From assembly GCA_949291555.1 (NCBI GenBank), contig CASEWE010000009.1, positions 1 to 64,000 on the forward strand: a DNA stretch of 64,000 nt, written 5' to 3'. The notes under the pieces were generated by a model that saw nothing but the letters and a program-made list of their open reading frames with translations, was not told where the DNA came from and did no database searches. Source of the stretch: an uncultured Bacteroidales bacterium. GTDB taxonomy: Bacteria > Bacteroidota > Bacteroidia > Bacteroidales > P3. Position numbers and translations under genes: made by a program. This document shows positions 18,938 to 28,352 of the stretch, one piece after another (the stretch's first letter is position 1; every line of letters begins with the position of its first letter).

Positions 18938-19681
18938 ATGCATAAGAAATTAGTAATCGACATAGGAAACACGGTCACCAAGTTAGGGGTCTTTTCCGGG
19001 AAAGAGCTGCTGTGCAAGCAGTGGCATGAAGCGATCACGCCCCAGGACATAGACCTTGTGCGGCAGCGGTATCCCGACCTGGATGCCGCTATCGTGTGCA
19101 CGGTGGCGAGCGAGCCGGTTTTCCTGGCAAAGGCTTTGGCCAATTTCCCGTATTTTATCGACTGGCAGTCCTACCGGCCCGATTTGCGCATACCGGTGGA
19201 GCTTTGTTACGAAAACCCCCAGACATTGGGGCGGGATCGCATCGCCGTGGCTTCGGCCGTGGCCGGGCTTTATCCGGGGGAGGACGTGCTGTGCATCGTG
19301 TTCGGCTCGTGCGTGACCTACAACGTGGTCGATGCCAGGGCCCGCTTCCTCGGCGGAGCCATCTCGCCGGGCTTGAACATGCGCCTGCGGGCCATGCACC
19401 GCTTCACGGAAGCCTTGCCGCTGGTGGACATACGGCAGGAGCGCGACACGGAGACCATCAACAATACCGAAACCGCCCTTTACAGCGGGGCGCTCGATGG
19501 TTTGCGCTACGAAGTGGAAGGCTACATTTCCCGCTACCGGAAACGCTTCCCGAACCTGCGCGTGGTGCTTACGGGCGGGAACTCGGGCTATTTTGAAAAG
19601 TCCTTGAATTATGTGATATTTGCACACCAAAACCTGGTCCTGACAGGATTGAACGAAATACTGGATTTGAATGGTTTTTAA
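18938..19681 (+). CDS. coaX: Type III pantothenate kinase
   Basis: A 247-residue first enzyme of coenzyme A synthesis (ATP plus pantothenate). Family motifs: DIGNTVTKLGVF (phosphate loop), NPQTLGRDRIAVA, GGAISPGLNMRLRAMH and TGGNSGY. The usual GTCxTxD block reads GSCVTYNVVD. It follows dnaG by 3 nt and overlaps the next gene by 11 nt, indicating one transcript. Confidence 0.95.
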   Translation: MHKKLVIDIGNTVTKLGVFSGKELLCKQWHEAITPQDIDLVRQRYPDLDAAIVCTVASEPVFLAKALANFPYFIDWQSYRPDLRIPVELCYENPQTLGRDRIAVASAVAGLYPGEDVLCIVFGSCVTYNVVDARARFLGGAISPGLNMRLRAMHRFTEALPLVDIRQERDTETINNTETALYSGALDGLRYEVEGYISRYRKRFPNLRVVLTGGNSGYFEKSLNYVIFAHQNLVLTGLNEILDLNGF

Positions 19682-20972
19682 GAAAGGGAAGGCGTGCGCC
19701 GTTGCGGTATTGCTGCTTTGCACGGTCTTGTCTTCCTTCAAGATATGCGCCCAGACAGGCATGATGTCGCCGTATTCCGTTTTCGGCCCCGGTTATCTGC
19801 AACCATACTTGAATGTCAGGAATATGTCGATGGGAGGCATCGGGGCAGGCTTGTCGGGGAAAGGCAACATGAATCCGTTCAACCCGGCTACTTACCGGAC
19901 AGGGGTCGACACCTTGAGCGTGCGTTTCGATTTAGGCTTCAATGTCAGCATGAACAACCTTGCCCAGGAACGGGACGGGGAGCTGCTCCGCAACCAGAGC
20001 ACTTCGGGCGGGTTGAGCAATTTGGAATTCTATTTCCCGGTCTGCAAATGGTACAAGATGGCCGTTTACCTTATCCCGTTGACGGACATGTTTTACAAGA
20101 CTTCCTATTTTTCCGATGCGGGCGCGTTCATCGGGCAGACCCAGCTGACCCATGAAGGCCGGGGCGGCATCGCCAAGTTGGGCTGGGGCCATTCCTTGGG
20201 CTGGGGGCCGGTTTCCGTGGGCGCGAACCTCAATTACCAGTTCGGCCGCCTGATGCAGACTTCCACCTTGTCTTTCATGGACGATACCTTGGCGGCTTAC
20301 GCCGGGCAGGCCCAGTTCTACACCGAAACGAAGCTGGACGGCTTTTCTGCCGATGTGGGGATTACGGTGGCGCCCCGTATCAAAGAGTTCCAATACCTTA
20401 CCATCGGGGCGTCCTACAGTTTCAAGTCGACGCTCTACGGCCGGCGGACCACCATGGCCCAAGGCATCTTTTCGGGCTTGGAAGACACGGCCTACATGCC
20501 GGAAGCGGCCCGGAAAGGAACCGTGACGATGCCCTCTTCCTTGCGGGTGGGCGTTTCTTACGAGTACGTCGACCAGTTCGTGGTGGGGGCGGATTTCGCC
20601 TATACCTGGTGGAAGGAGTACCAGGAATACGGAAACCGTTACGATTTCTTCCGCAACACCTACGCGGCCAACATAGGCGCTGAATTGAAAAACAACCCCC
20701 AGGCAACCTCCGTGGCCCGGCGGTTCGCCTACCGGATCGGCGGTTTTTTCCAGACGCATTACACGGCTTTTAGCGGGAAGGAGCTGTTTTCCTACGGGTT
20801 CAGCGTCGGGTTGGGAATCCCGGTCCGCAAGAGCCGTTCCTTGATCAATGTGGGGCTCCAGTTCGGCCAGACCGGGGCTTTGAGCCGGGGCCAGATACGC
20901 GAGAACTTCATGCGCGTAGGGGTAAGCCTCTCTTCGGTCGAGACCTGGTTCGTCAAGCCCAAGTACGATTGA
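19671..20972 (+). CDS. Outer-membrane beta-barrel protein next to coaX
   Basis: A 433-residue protein with a signal peptide (cleavage near KICAQTG) and many alternating hydrophobic strands ending in aromatic residues, predicted as an outer-membrane barrel, perhaps of the FadL/OMPP1 type (MMSPYSVFGPGYL, NPATYRTG). The start codon lies inside the end of coaX (11-nt overlap), implying translational coupling. The order coaX - barrel - TPR - lptC is, to my knowledge, common in Bacteroidales and suggests a link to envelope assembly. Substrate unknown. Confidence 0.82.
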   Translation: MVFKKGKACAVAVLLLCTVLSSFKICAQTGMMSPYSVFGPGYLQPYLNVRNMSMGGIGAGLSGKGNMNPFNPATYRTGVDTLSVRFDLGFNVSMNNLAQERDGELLRNQSTSGGLSNLEFYFPVCKWYKMAVYLIPLTDMFYKTSYFSDAGAFIGQTQLTHEGRGGIAKLGWGHSLGWGPVSVGANLNYQFGRLMQTSTLSFMDDTLAAYAGQAQFYTETKLDGFSADVGITVAPRIKEFQYLTIGASYSFKSTLYGRRTTMAQGIFSGLEDTAYMPEAARKGTVTMPSSLRVGVSYEYVDQFVVGADFAYTWWKEYQEYGNRYDFFRNTYAANIGAELKNNPQATSVARRFAYRIGGFFQTHYTAFSGKELFSYGFSVGLGIPVRKSRSLINVGLQFGQTGALSRGQIRENFMRVGVSLSSVETWFVKPKYD

Positions 20973-21063
20973 CGGGGATCGCCTTTGCCGGGGAAGCGGG
21001 GAGGCATGAGGAATGGACATGCGATGGATAAGAAAGTTTAGATATAGAAAAACGATAAATTCC

Positions 21064-22365
21064 ATGAAAAAGTTTTTTGTTGCCGCAATGATCTTGGCTG
21101 CCGGAACGGCCGTGCATGCGCAGAAGTATGGAAACACGCCCGAGGACAGCCTTACCTGCCTGCAAAACCTCTCTGTTTACCAGGAGTTTTACAAGCAGAA
21201 GAACTATTACGATGCCTACGATGCCTGGAAGAAAGTCTTGGAAGTATGCCCGGCCACTTCGCTCAACACCTACATCCGGGGAAGCGTCATCCTCAAGACC
21301 CGCATCGCCCGGGAGAAGGATGCCACGGCAAGGGCGCAGTACATCGACGAGCTGCTGGCTTTGTGGGACACGCGCACCCAGTACTACGGCCGCCCGGGCT
21401 ACTGCACCGGGATGAAAGCCCGCGACATGCGCACTTACATGCCCGGGAAGGTGAAAGAAGCCTACGAGCTTTATGAAAAGGCCATGGAATATTCTTCCGA
21501 AGCGGGATTCATCAACATTCCTTACTTCTATTTCGAAGGGGCCCGCGATGCGTTCAAGGCCGGCATTATCGACAAGGTAGGGCTCATCAATGCCTATGAA
21601 AAAGCCATTGCCGCTTTGGAAGGCATGAGCAAGGCCAATCCTTCCGACACCTTGCCGGCTGCCATGGAAGCGGCTGTGAACAGCTTGTTCGAGCCTTATG
21701 CGGCTTGCGAGGACTTGATTCCCCTCTACACCGAACGCTTCAAGACTTCTTCCCAGGATGCCGATTTCCTGCGCAAGGCGACCCGCATGTTAGGCTCGCG
21801 TTCCTGCACCGATTCCGAGATCTTCTTCCAGATGGCGGAAGCCTTGTACAAACTTGAGCCTTCTCCCGAAAGCGCCTACCAGATGGCACGCATGAATTAT
21901 GCCCGAGGGGCCTATGCGGAGGCGATCGGTTACCTTACCGAGGAAAACCTTGCCCAGCTGCCGGAAACAGACAAGGAGAACGCTTACCTGCTTATCGGCG
22001 ATGCTTCCATGAAGTTAGGCCGTTACAGCGCGGCCCGCAGCGCTTGCAACCGGGTTCATGAGCTCAATCCCGGCAACGGGCGCGCTTACATCCTCCTCGG
22101 TTCGGTTTACGCCGCCGGCGCCGATGCTTGCTCGGACGGCACGCCCATCGGCCAGCGCGCGCCTTACTGGGCCGCGGTAGACATGTTCTACAAGGCCAAA
22201 TCGGTCGAACCCGACCTGGCTGAAACGGTCGACAAGCTGATTGCCACTTATTCGGCCCACTTCCCCTCTTCCGACGACTTGTTCACGTACGGTTTCAAGG
22301 AGGGCGATTCCTATACCATTTCCTGCTGGTTCACGCACACGACCACCATCCGGGCGCGCCGGTAG
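21064..22365 (+). CDS. Periplasmic tetratricopeptide-repeat protein
   Basis: A 433-residue protein with a signal peptide (MKKFFVAAMILAAGTAVHAQ). Helical repeats include YQEFYKQKNYYDAYDAWKKV, AYLLIGDASMKLGRYSAARS and VHELNPGNGRAYILLGSVYA, typical TPR pairs. Probably a periplasmic scaffold in the same envelope gene set as the preceding barrel and lptC. The start at 21064 is chosen because the signal peptide begins there; the upstream in-frame ATG gives a poor leader. No catalytic motif seen. Confidence 0.85.
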   Translation: MKKFFVAAMILAAGTAVHAQKYGNTPEDSLTCLQNLSVYQEFYKQKNYYDAYDAWKKVLEVCPATSLNTYIRGSVILKTRIAREKDATARAQYIDELLALWDTRTQYYGRPGYCTGMKARDMRTYMPGKVKEAYELYEKAMEYSSEAGFINIPYFYFEGARDAFKAGIIDKVGLINAYEKAIAALEGMSKANPSDTLPAAMEAAVNSLFEPYAACEDLIPLYTERFKTSSQDADFLRKATRMLGSRSCTDSEIFFQMAEALYKLEPSPESAYQMARMNYARGAYAEAIGYLTEENLAQLPETDKENAYLLIGDASMKLGRYSAARSACNRVHELNPGNGRAYILLGSVYAAGADACSDGTPIGQRAPYWAAVDMFYKAKSVEPDLAETVDKLIATYSAHFPSSDDLFTYGFKEGDSYTISCWFTHTTTIRARR

Positions 22366-22377
22366 CGGAGATTGCAG

Positions 22378-22418
22378 AGAAGTCCGGTTCCGGCAAAGGG
22401 CCGGACTTCTTTTTTTTC
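22378..22418 (+). terminator. Terminator after the TPR gene
   Basis: Stem AGAAGTCCGG/CCGGACTTCT (22378-22387, 22401-22410) followed by eight T. Confidence 0.93.
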
Positions 22419-22552
22419 GCTGCGGGGGTTCCCGCAGCCCTGCCGTTGCCGGGATGGCCCGCGAGCGATGAACCCGGGCGGCTGCGGAGCAGGCGGCCTC
22501 GGGGTGCTGTTTTTGGTTTGTTTTTGCCCGGACGGGCTATAAAAGAGCGGTC

Positions 22553-23110
22553 ATGCGATTTTCACGTTTGCTTTCTTTGTCGGGACTGTCCCTTCTTTTG
22601 GGGCTTTCGGTATCTTGCCGGGAGAAAACCCCTGTTTTCAACCCTTTCGAGGATATTGCTTCCGCCGCGAGCCAGACTCTCTACGGGTCTGCCAGCATGG
22701 TGACCGATGAAGGCCGCATGCAGGTTTACATGGAATACCCCTGCATGGGCAATTACACGGGAGAGGAAGCCGGGCGGGTTCCGGCCCAGGTGTTTCCCAA
22801 GGGCGTCAAGTCCGAATTTTATTCCGAAGACGGTTCGAAAGTGGATGTTCTGCTTTTTGCCGATTCGGCCATCAATTTCCAGGAACAGAAGCTGATGAAG
22901 TTTTACCGCAATGTGCGGGTGTACGATTTCCGTTCGCTCGATACCATTTATACCGAAGCCTTGTATTGGAACCAGGACACCCGGAAGATTTATTCCGATG
23001 TGTTCGTGCGCAAGGTAAGTCCCGGCCTGGTGCTGGAAGGCGATGGATTCGACTCGGACGAGCGCATGGAGAACGTGGTCTTGCGCAAACCGCGCGGGGT
23101 GATCCGTTAG
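22553..23110 (+). CDS. lptC: LPS export ABC transporter periplasmic component LptC
   Basis: A 185-residue bitopic or lipid-anchored protein passing LPS from the inner-membrane LptBFG complex to LptA. The N-terminal hydrophobic segment ends SVSCREK, a lipobox, as often in Bacteroidetes LptC. The body shows the family pattern YMEYPCM...FPKGVKSEFYSEDGSKVDVLLFADSA...MKFYRNVRVYD. Preceded by a terminator 130 nt upstream, so it has its own promoter, not pinpointed. Confidence 0.9.
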   Translation: MRFSRLLSLSGLSLLLGLSVSCREKTPVFNPFEDIASAASQTLYGSASMVTDEGRMQVYMEYPCMGNYTGEEAGRVPAQVFPKGVKSEFYSEDGSKVDVLLFADSAINFQEQKLMKFYRNVRVYDFRSLDTIYTEALYWNQDTRKIYSDVFVRKVSPGLVLEGDGFDSDERMENVVLRKPRGVIR

Positions 23111-23145
23111 AGGGCCCGGATAGCTGGCCGGTAGCGGTTTTTCGC

Positions 23146-23176
23146 TTGGCTTTTTGCTTTTTTCCCTTTATATTTG
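23146..23176 (+). promoter_or_regulatory. Promoter of the small secreted protein gene
   Basis: TTG (23146-23148), 20 nt, TATATTTG (23169-23176): full -7 match with good spacing. Predicted start near 23183, a 23-nt leader. Confidence 0.75.
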
Positions 23177-23205
23177 CCCTGCTTCGTCCTATTCCCGAAC
23201 ATGCC

Positions 23206-23673
23206 ATGAAAAGTCTTTTGCCAAGATTGCTTTTCCCTTTGCTCGTCTTCTCGGCGGCGTTTTCCCAGGCCCGCGCCCAGAGCTCGTATATCGACCTTAC
23301 CTTGGTGAGTTCGGAAAACTACAATCTTCCCTTGGCTACTTTTTCGTACGATGTCTTTGAAAGCGCCTTCAAGGTCTCCTCTTCCTCGCTGAACCTGCTC
23401 GAGGAGGATTTGGATACGGCCTTGCTGGCTTTCATGGAACTGCTCGAACCCCGTGTCTCGTACATTATCCAGCACGAGCCCACGTATTATTTCGTCTTCC
23501 AGTACAATTCCGCGAAAGACAATTACTTGGTGATGAACAATAGCATAGGGGAGAAGAACCAGGCTATTTACGTTTCCACGGTAGAAGAGGCCAAGCGCGA
23601 GATGCTCAAGCTCTTGCAGGTGTTTTACGCGCACACGACCCTGTTCCGGGTAAAGGAATACAGCACTTTCTAA
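23206..23673 (+). CDS. Small secreted protein of unknown function
   Basis: A 155-residue protein with a clear signal peptide (cleavage near ARAQSS). The mature part is an alternating strand/helix fold of about 130 residues with no Cys and no recognised motif (IDLTLVSSENYNLPLATFSYDVFES). It sits after lptC with its own promoter. Family not recognised. Confidence 0.78.
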   Translation: MKSLLPRLLFPLLVFSAAFSQARAQSSYIDLTLVSSENYNLPLATFSYDVFESAFKVSSSSLNLLEEDLDTALLAFMELLEPRVSYIIQHEPTYYFVFQYNSAKDNYLVMNNSIGEKNQAIYVSTVEEAKREMLKLLQVFYAHTTLFRVKEYSTF

Positions 23674-23967
23674 GCGTTTCCGAAATTCTTCGATACAAAA
23701 GGACGCGCAGGCGGGGCAAGGAATTTCCCGACCTCCGGAAGATGTGCTTGGGCGTCTGGTCCATGGCACGCTGGCGGGGGAAAACAAAGAAACCCCGACC
23801 TTCGGAAGATGCGCCCTTGGCGGGCGGTTCCGCCGGGGCTTCGCGCTGATGGCGTGCAGGGGATGGGAGGGACGGTCGCCCAGCGGGTTCAATTCGCCGC
23901 CCCGTCGGTTCAATTCGTTAGAGCATCGGATCCATGACCTGGAGGAGGGAGCGGTTCGCCCGTCGGT
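23674..23967. other. Convergent intergenic region with short direct repeats
   Basis: No gene seen. An 18-bp near-repeat (23727-23744 and 23794-23811, both CCCGACC(T)...CGGAAGATG) and three copies of a GTTCAAT(T/C)CG motif near 23888-23975 are present. The plus-strand gene to the left and folB to the right converge here; no clear terminator hairpin is seen. Confidence 0.6.
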
Positions 23968-24363
23968 TCAATCCGCCTCGTCGCGGCTTTGCTCGAAGCG
24001 GATGCTCACTTCCCGTATCTTTTCGCCCAAAGGCGGATTGATCTTGCTCAGCTTGATGCCGATTTTCCCGATTTGCGGGTAGTCTTGCAGGATGCGGTCG
24101 GTGATGCGCCGGGCCACGTGTTCGAGCAATTTGGAAGGCACGGCCATTTCTTCCTTGATTTTCGTGTAGACTTCGGCATAGTTGACCGTGTCTTCGAGGC
24201 TGTCGGACAATTGCGCCTTTCCGGCATCGAATTCCATGTAAATGTCGGCCTGGAACCAGGTGCCGATGCGCCGCTCTTCGGGAAAACAGCCATGATGGGA
24301 ATAAAATTCCATGCCTTCGATGGCCAAAGTGGCGGGCATTCCGGGTTTTGGAAAATTTGTCAT
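23968..24363 (-). CDS. folB: Dihydroneopterin aldolase
   Basis: A 131-residue folate-pathway enzyme splitting dihydroneopterin into 6-hydroxymethyl-dihydropterin and glycolaldehyde. The family start ATLAIEGMEFYSHHGCFPEER contains the substrate-binding region; DTVNYAEVYTKIKE and LLEHVARRITDRIL are conserved blocks, and a Lys in KIGIKLSKINPP fits the active-site Lys region. Last gene of the unit glnS - lipoprotein - lpxH - folB. Confidence 0.93.
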   Translation of the reverse strand: MTNFPKPGMPATLAIEGMEFYSHHGCFPEERRIGTWFQADIYMEFDAGKAQLSDSLEDTVNYAEVYTKIKEEMAVPSKLLEHVARRITDRILQDYPQIGKIGIKLSKINPPLGEKIREVSIRFEQSRDEAD

Positions 24364-24437
24364 GCGGATTCTTTCTTGCTTGTTTTTGGTTGCGGCCGGC
24401 CAATCCGGGCGGGCTCGGCCGTCCCTATCGCCTTATA

Positions 24438-25307
24438 TTATACGAATTCTTCCTTGAGGTTTTTCCCGAAAAGGCAGAGGCTTTCCCCGTTGAACGAAGC
24501 GAAGGAGTCGTGGCGGAGCCAGTCGCCGGTGTTCAGGTAGTAGACCTCCTTGCCGTGCCAGCGGGCGCACGAACCGGGCAAGGAAGCTGCCTTGTCGAGC
24601 GGTTTCCCGGGTTCGAGCCTGGCAATGAGCGGCCAGTGCCTGTGCCCGAAGATGAATCCGTCCACATGCTGCGCGCGGAGGAAATCTTCCATGAAGCAGA
24701 GCAAGTTGAAATTCTTGCCTTTTTCCCGTTGCCGGTGGTTGCAGGGACGGCGGCCGACCGACTTCTTGCGGCTCCGGCGCGAGAGGTTGCGGGCGATGAG
24801 GAAGCCCCAGCAGGGATGCAGGGCCGAATACAGCACTTTGCTGGGTTTGGCGTTGAATACTTTCTTGATGAACTTATAGCCTTTTTCCTTGGGGCCCAAG
24901 CCGTCCCCGTGGCCTACGAGGAAGCATCTGCCTCCCGTTTGGAGCAGGGCGTTCCCCTTATGGGTCGAAATGCCCATTTCTTCCTCGAAATAACCTCGGA
25001 GCCAAGTGTCGTGGTTGCCGCAAAAGAAGTGGACCGGTATGCCCCGGTCTGTCAGCGCGGCTATTTTCCCGAAGAGGCGCACGAATCCTTTGGGAACCAC
25101 GAAGCGGTATTCGAACCAATAGTCGAAAATATCGCCCAGCAGGAAAAGCCCGGCCATGTCCGCTTCGTGTTCGCTTATCCAGGACACGATGCGGTTTTCC
25201 CTCTCCCGGCTGCTGGCAGGGTCGGGCGAACCCAGATGAAAATCGGAGAGGAAATAGATTTTCTGCTTCTCTTTGAGTTCTATGCGGATGTGGTCGAGTT
25301 CGGGCAT
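24438..25307 (-). CDS. lpxH: UDP-2,3-diacylglucosamine diphosphatase
   Basis: A 289-residue metallophosphoesterase of lipid A synthesis, hydrolysing UDP-2,3-diacylglucosamine to lipid X and UMP. The metal-binding motif set is complete: LSDFHLG, LLGDIFDYW, FCGNHDTW, VGHGDG and FGHRHWP. It starts 9 nt after the upstream gene stop and is followed by folB. LpxH is preferred over other calcineurin-type hydrolases because of the DFHLG/DYW signature and length. Confidence 0.88.
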   Translation of the reverse strand: MPELDHIRIELKEKQKIYFLSDFHLGSPDPASSRERENRIVSWISEHEADMAGLFLLGDIFDYWFEYRFVVPKGFVRLFGKIAALTDRGIPVHFFCGNHDTWLRGYFEEEMGISTHKGNALLQTGGRCFLVGHGDGLGPKEKGYKFIKKVFNAKPSKVLYSALHPCWGFLIARNLSRRSRKKSVGRRPCNHRQREKGKNFNLLCFMEDFLRAQHVDGFIFGHRHWPLIARLEPGKPLDKAASLPGSCARWHGKEVYYLNTGDWLRHDSFASFNGESLCLFGKNLKEEFV

Positions 25308-25316
25308 GGGGCGTTT

Positions 25317-26305
25317 TCAGTTTCCGGGATGCTTCGGCGGATTATCCGGGAGATTCGTTCGGGAATGAGGGGCCGTCCGGCTTGCAGGCTTCCGGGCAGG
25401 TTCCGTCCGGGTTTCCTGTTCGTTTTTCTCCATTTGCCGCAGCTGTTCCTGCTGCTGGAAAGAACGGATTCTTTCCATGTTGAAGAGGAACCGTTCCGCA
25501 TGGGGGTTCCCCTTCCGGGTTTCCTGCATTTCCCGGGCGCAAGCCAGGAGGAATTCCGTTTGGGCGGGGTCTTCGAGCTCGAACACCGGGCGGTTTCCGA
25601 CTTGCTTGTTGGCAATCAGCACGGGAAGCAAACTCCCGGGCTGCATCCGGCAAAGTTCCCGGGCGGTGCGGCGCAGTTGCCGCATCAGGGTGTCGATGCT
25701 CCTTGCGCAAGAGAGGTAGAGGGAATCGGCATGGGAAACCCGATAGCGGTTTTCGATCCACAGGCGGTTGATACGCCCGATTTCTTTTTCCGCCCGGTTC
25801 GCTTCTTGCTGGAAGAAGAGGGCGGCCCGGGCGGGAGAATCCGCAGGAGCGTTGGCAGGATCGGGTTTTTCCCGCAGATGTCCTTGTTCAGCATCCTTGC
25901 CGGGGCTTGTTCCTCCGCTTCGCCCTGTTCCCCGCGTTCGGGCGGGATGCGCCTCCGGGAGCGGGCTTAGCCGGGCCGTGGGGAGCAGGGAATCGAAATG
26001 CGCTTCGAGCAGGAAGCGTTCGCCGGGAGAAAGCAGGAGCACGATCAGGTTTTCTTCCTTCCCTCCGCGCAGGACGTACATGCCGTTCCCGTTTTCCGGA
26101 ACGCGGAGCAGGCCCTCGCCTCGGCGGAGCCTGACAGAATCGAGGAACAGCGCGCCGGTTTCGGCCGAGATTTCGTAGAAAGCCAGCTTGCGGCCGCCGT
26201 CTCCCTGGATATGCAATACCACCTCGCCTTCTTGGCCGTGGCGCCCGCAGCCGGGCAAGAAGAGGAGGCTCAGGAACCCGAGGAAGAGCAGGAGGGTGGA
26301 TTTTG

Positions 26306-26309
<4 letters not shown>
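25317..26309 (-). CDS. Lipoprotein, DUF4369-like N-terminus
   Basis: A 330-residue protein starting with GTG at 26309, whose bases overlap the glnS stop (GTGA, 4-nt overlap), a mark of translational coupling. Lipobox LPGC at the end of the signal. The N-terminal domain ([18 protein letters not shown]...[11 protein letters not shown]) resembles DUF4369 domains that precede thioredoxin-like domains, but no thioredoxin CxxC follows. The C-terminal half is helical and charged, ending in a low-complexity Pro/Arg/Asn tail. Function unknown. Confidence 0.75.
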
Positions 26310-28030
<1,721 letters not shown>

Positions 28031-28089
28031 GGTGGAAAGGATTTAACCGAATCCAGCCGGGAGGCTGCCTCGGCTTGGAATTTGACATG

Positions 28090-28097
28090 CAAAGTTA
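28090..28097 (-). promoter_or_regulatory. Promoter -7 box upstream of glnS
   Basis: The minus strand reads TAACTTTG, a full TAnnTTTG match, 60 nt before the glnS start. No convincing TTG at -33. Confidence 0.55.
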
Positions 28098-28246
28098 AGA
28101 AATCTTGAAAAGAAATTCCCGGGGTCTTCGGGCAAGCTTTGGCTTGCATGGCATGGGCGGGTCGGACAACGGGAACGGCGGGGAGGAAAGGGACGGAGGC
28201 AGGGGAACAGAGACGAGAGAAGGGAGGGCAATGGAAAGGGAAGGAA

Positions 28247-28284
28247 ACAAAAAAGGGAGGGCGCCTGCAGGCGCCCTCCCTTTT
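28247..28284 (-). terminator. Terminator of the M16 peptidase gene
   Basis: Perfect palindrome 28255-28280 (GGGAGGGCGCCTG and its complement) followed on the minus strand by a T run (28249-28254). It lies 73 nt after the M16 stop. Confidence 0.9.
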
Positions 28285-28352
28285 GCCCGTGCCGGCTTCC
28301 GCCGGGGAAACCCGCTTCCGGGGTATTCCCGGACGGGGCTGGCAAGGAGCGT

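Noticed and set aside
24348..25970. 540-codon plus-strand frame opposite lpxH and the lipoprotein
   Set aside because: Complement of well-supported genes; no motif, and it spans two gene boundaries.
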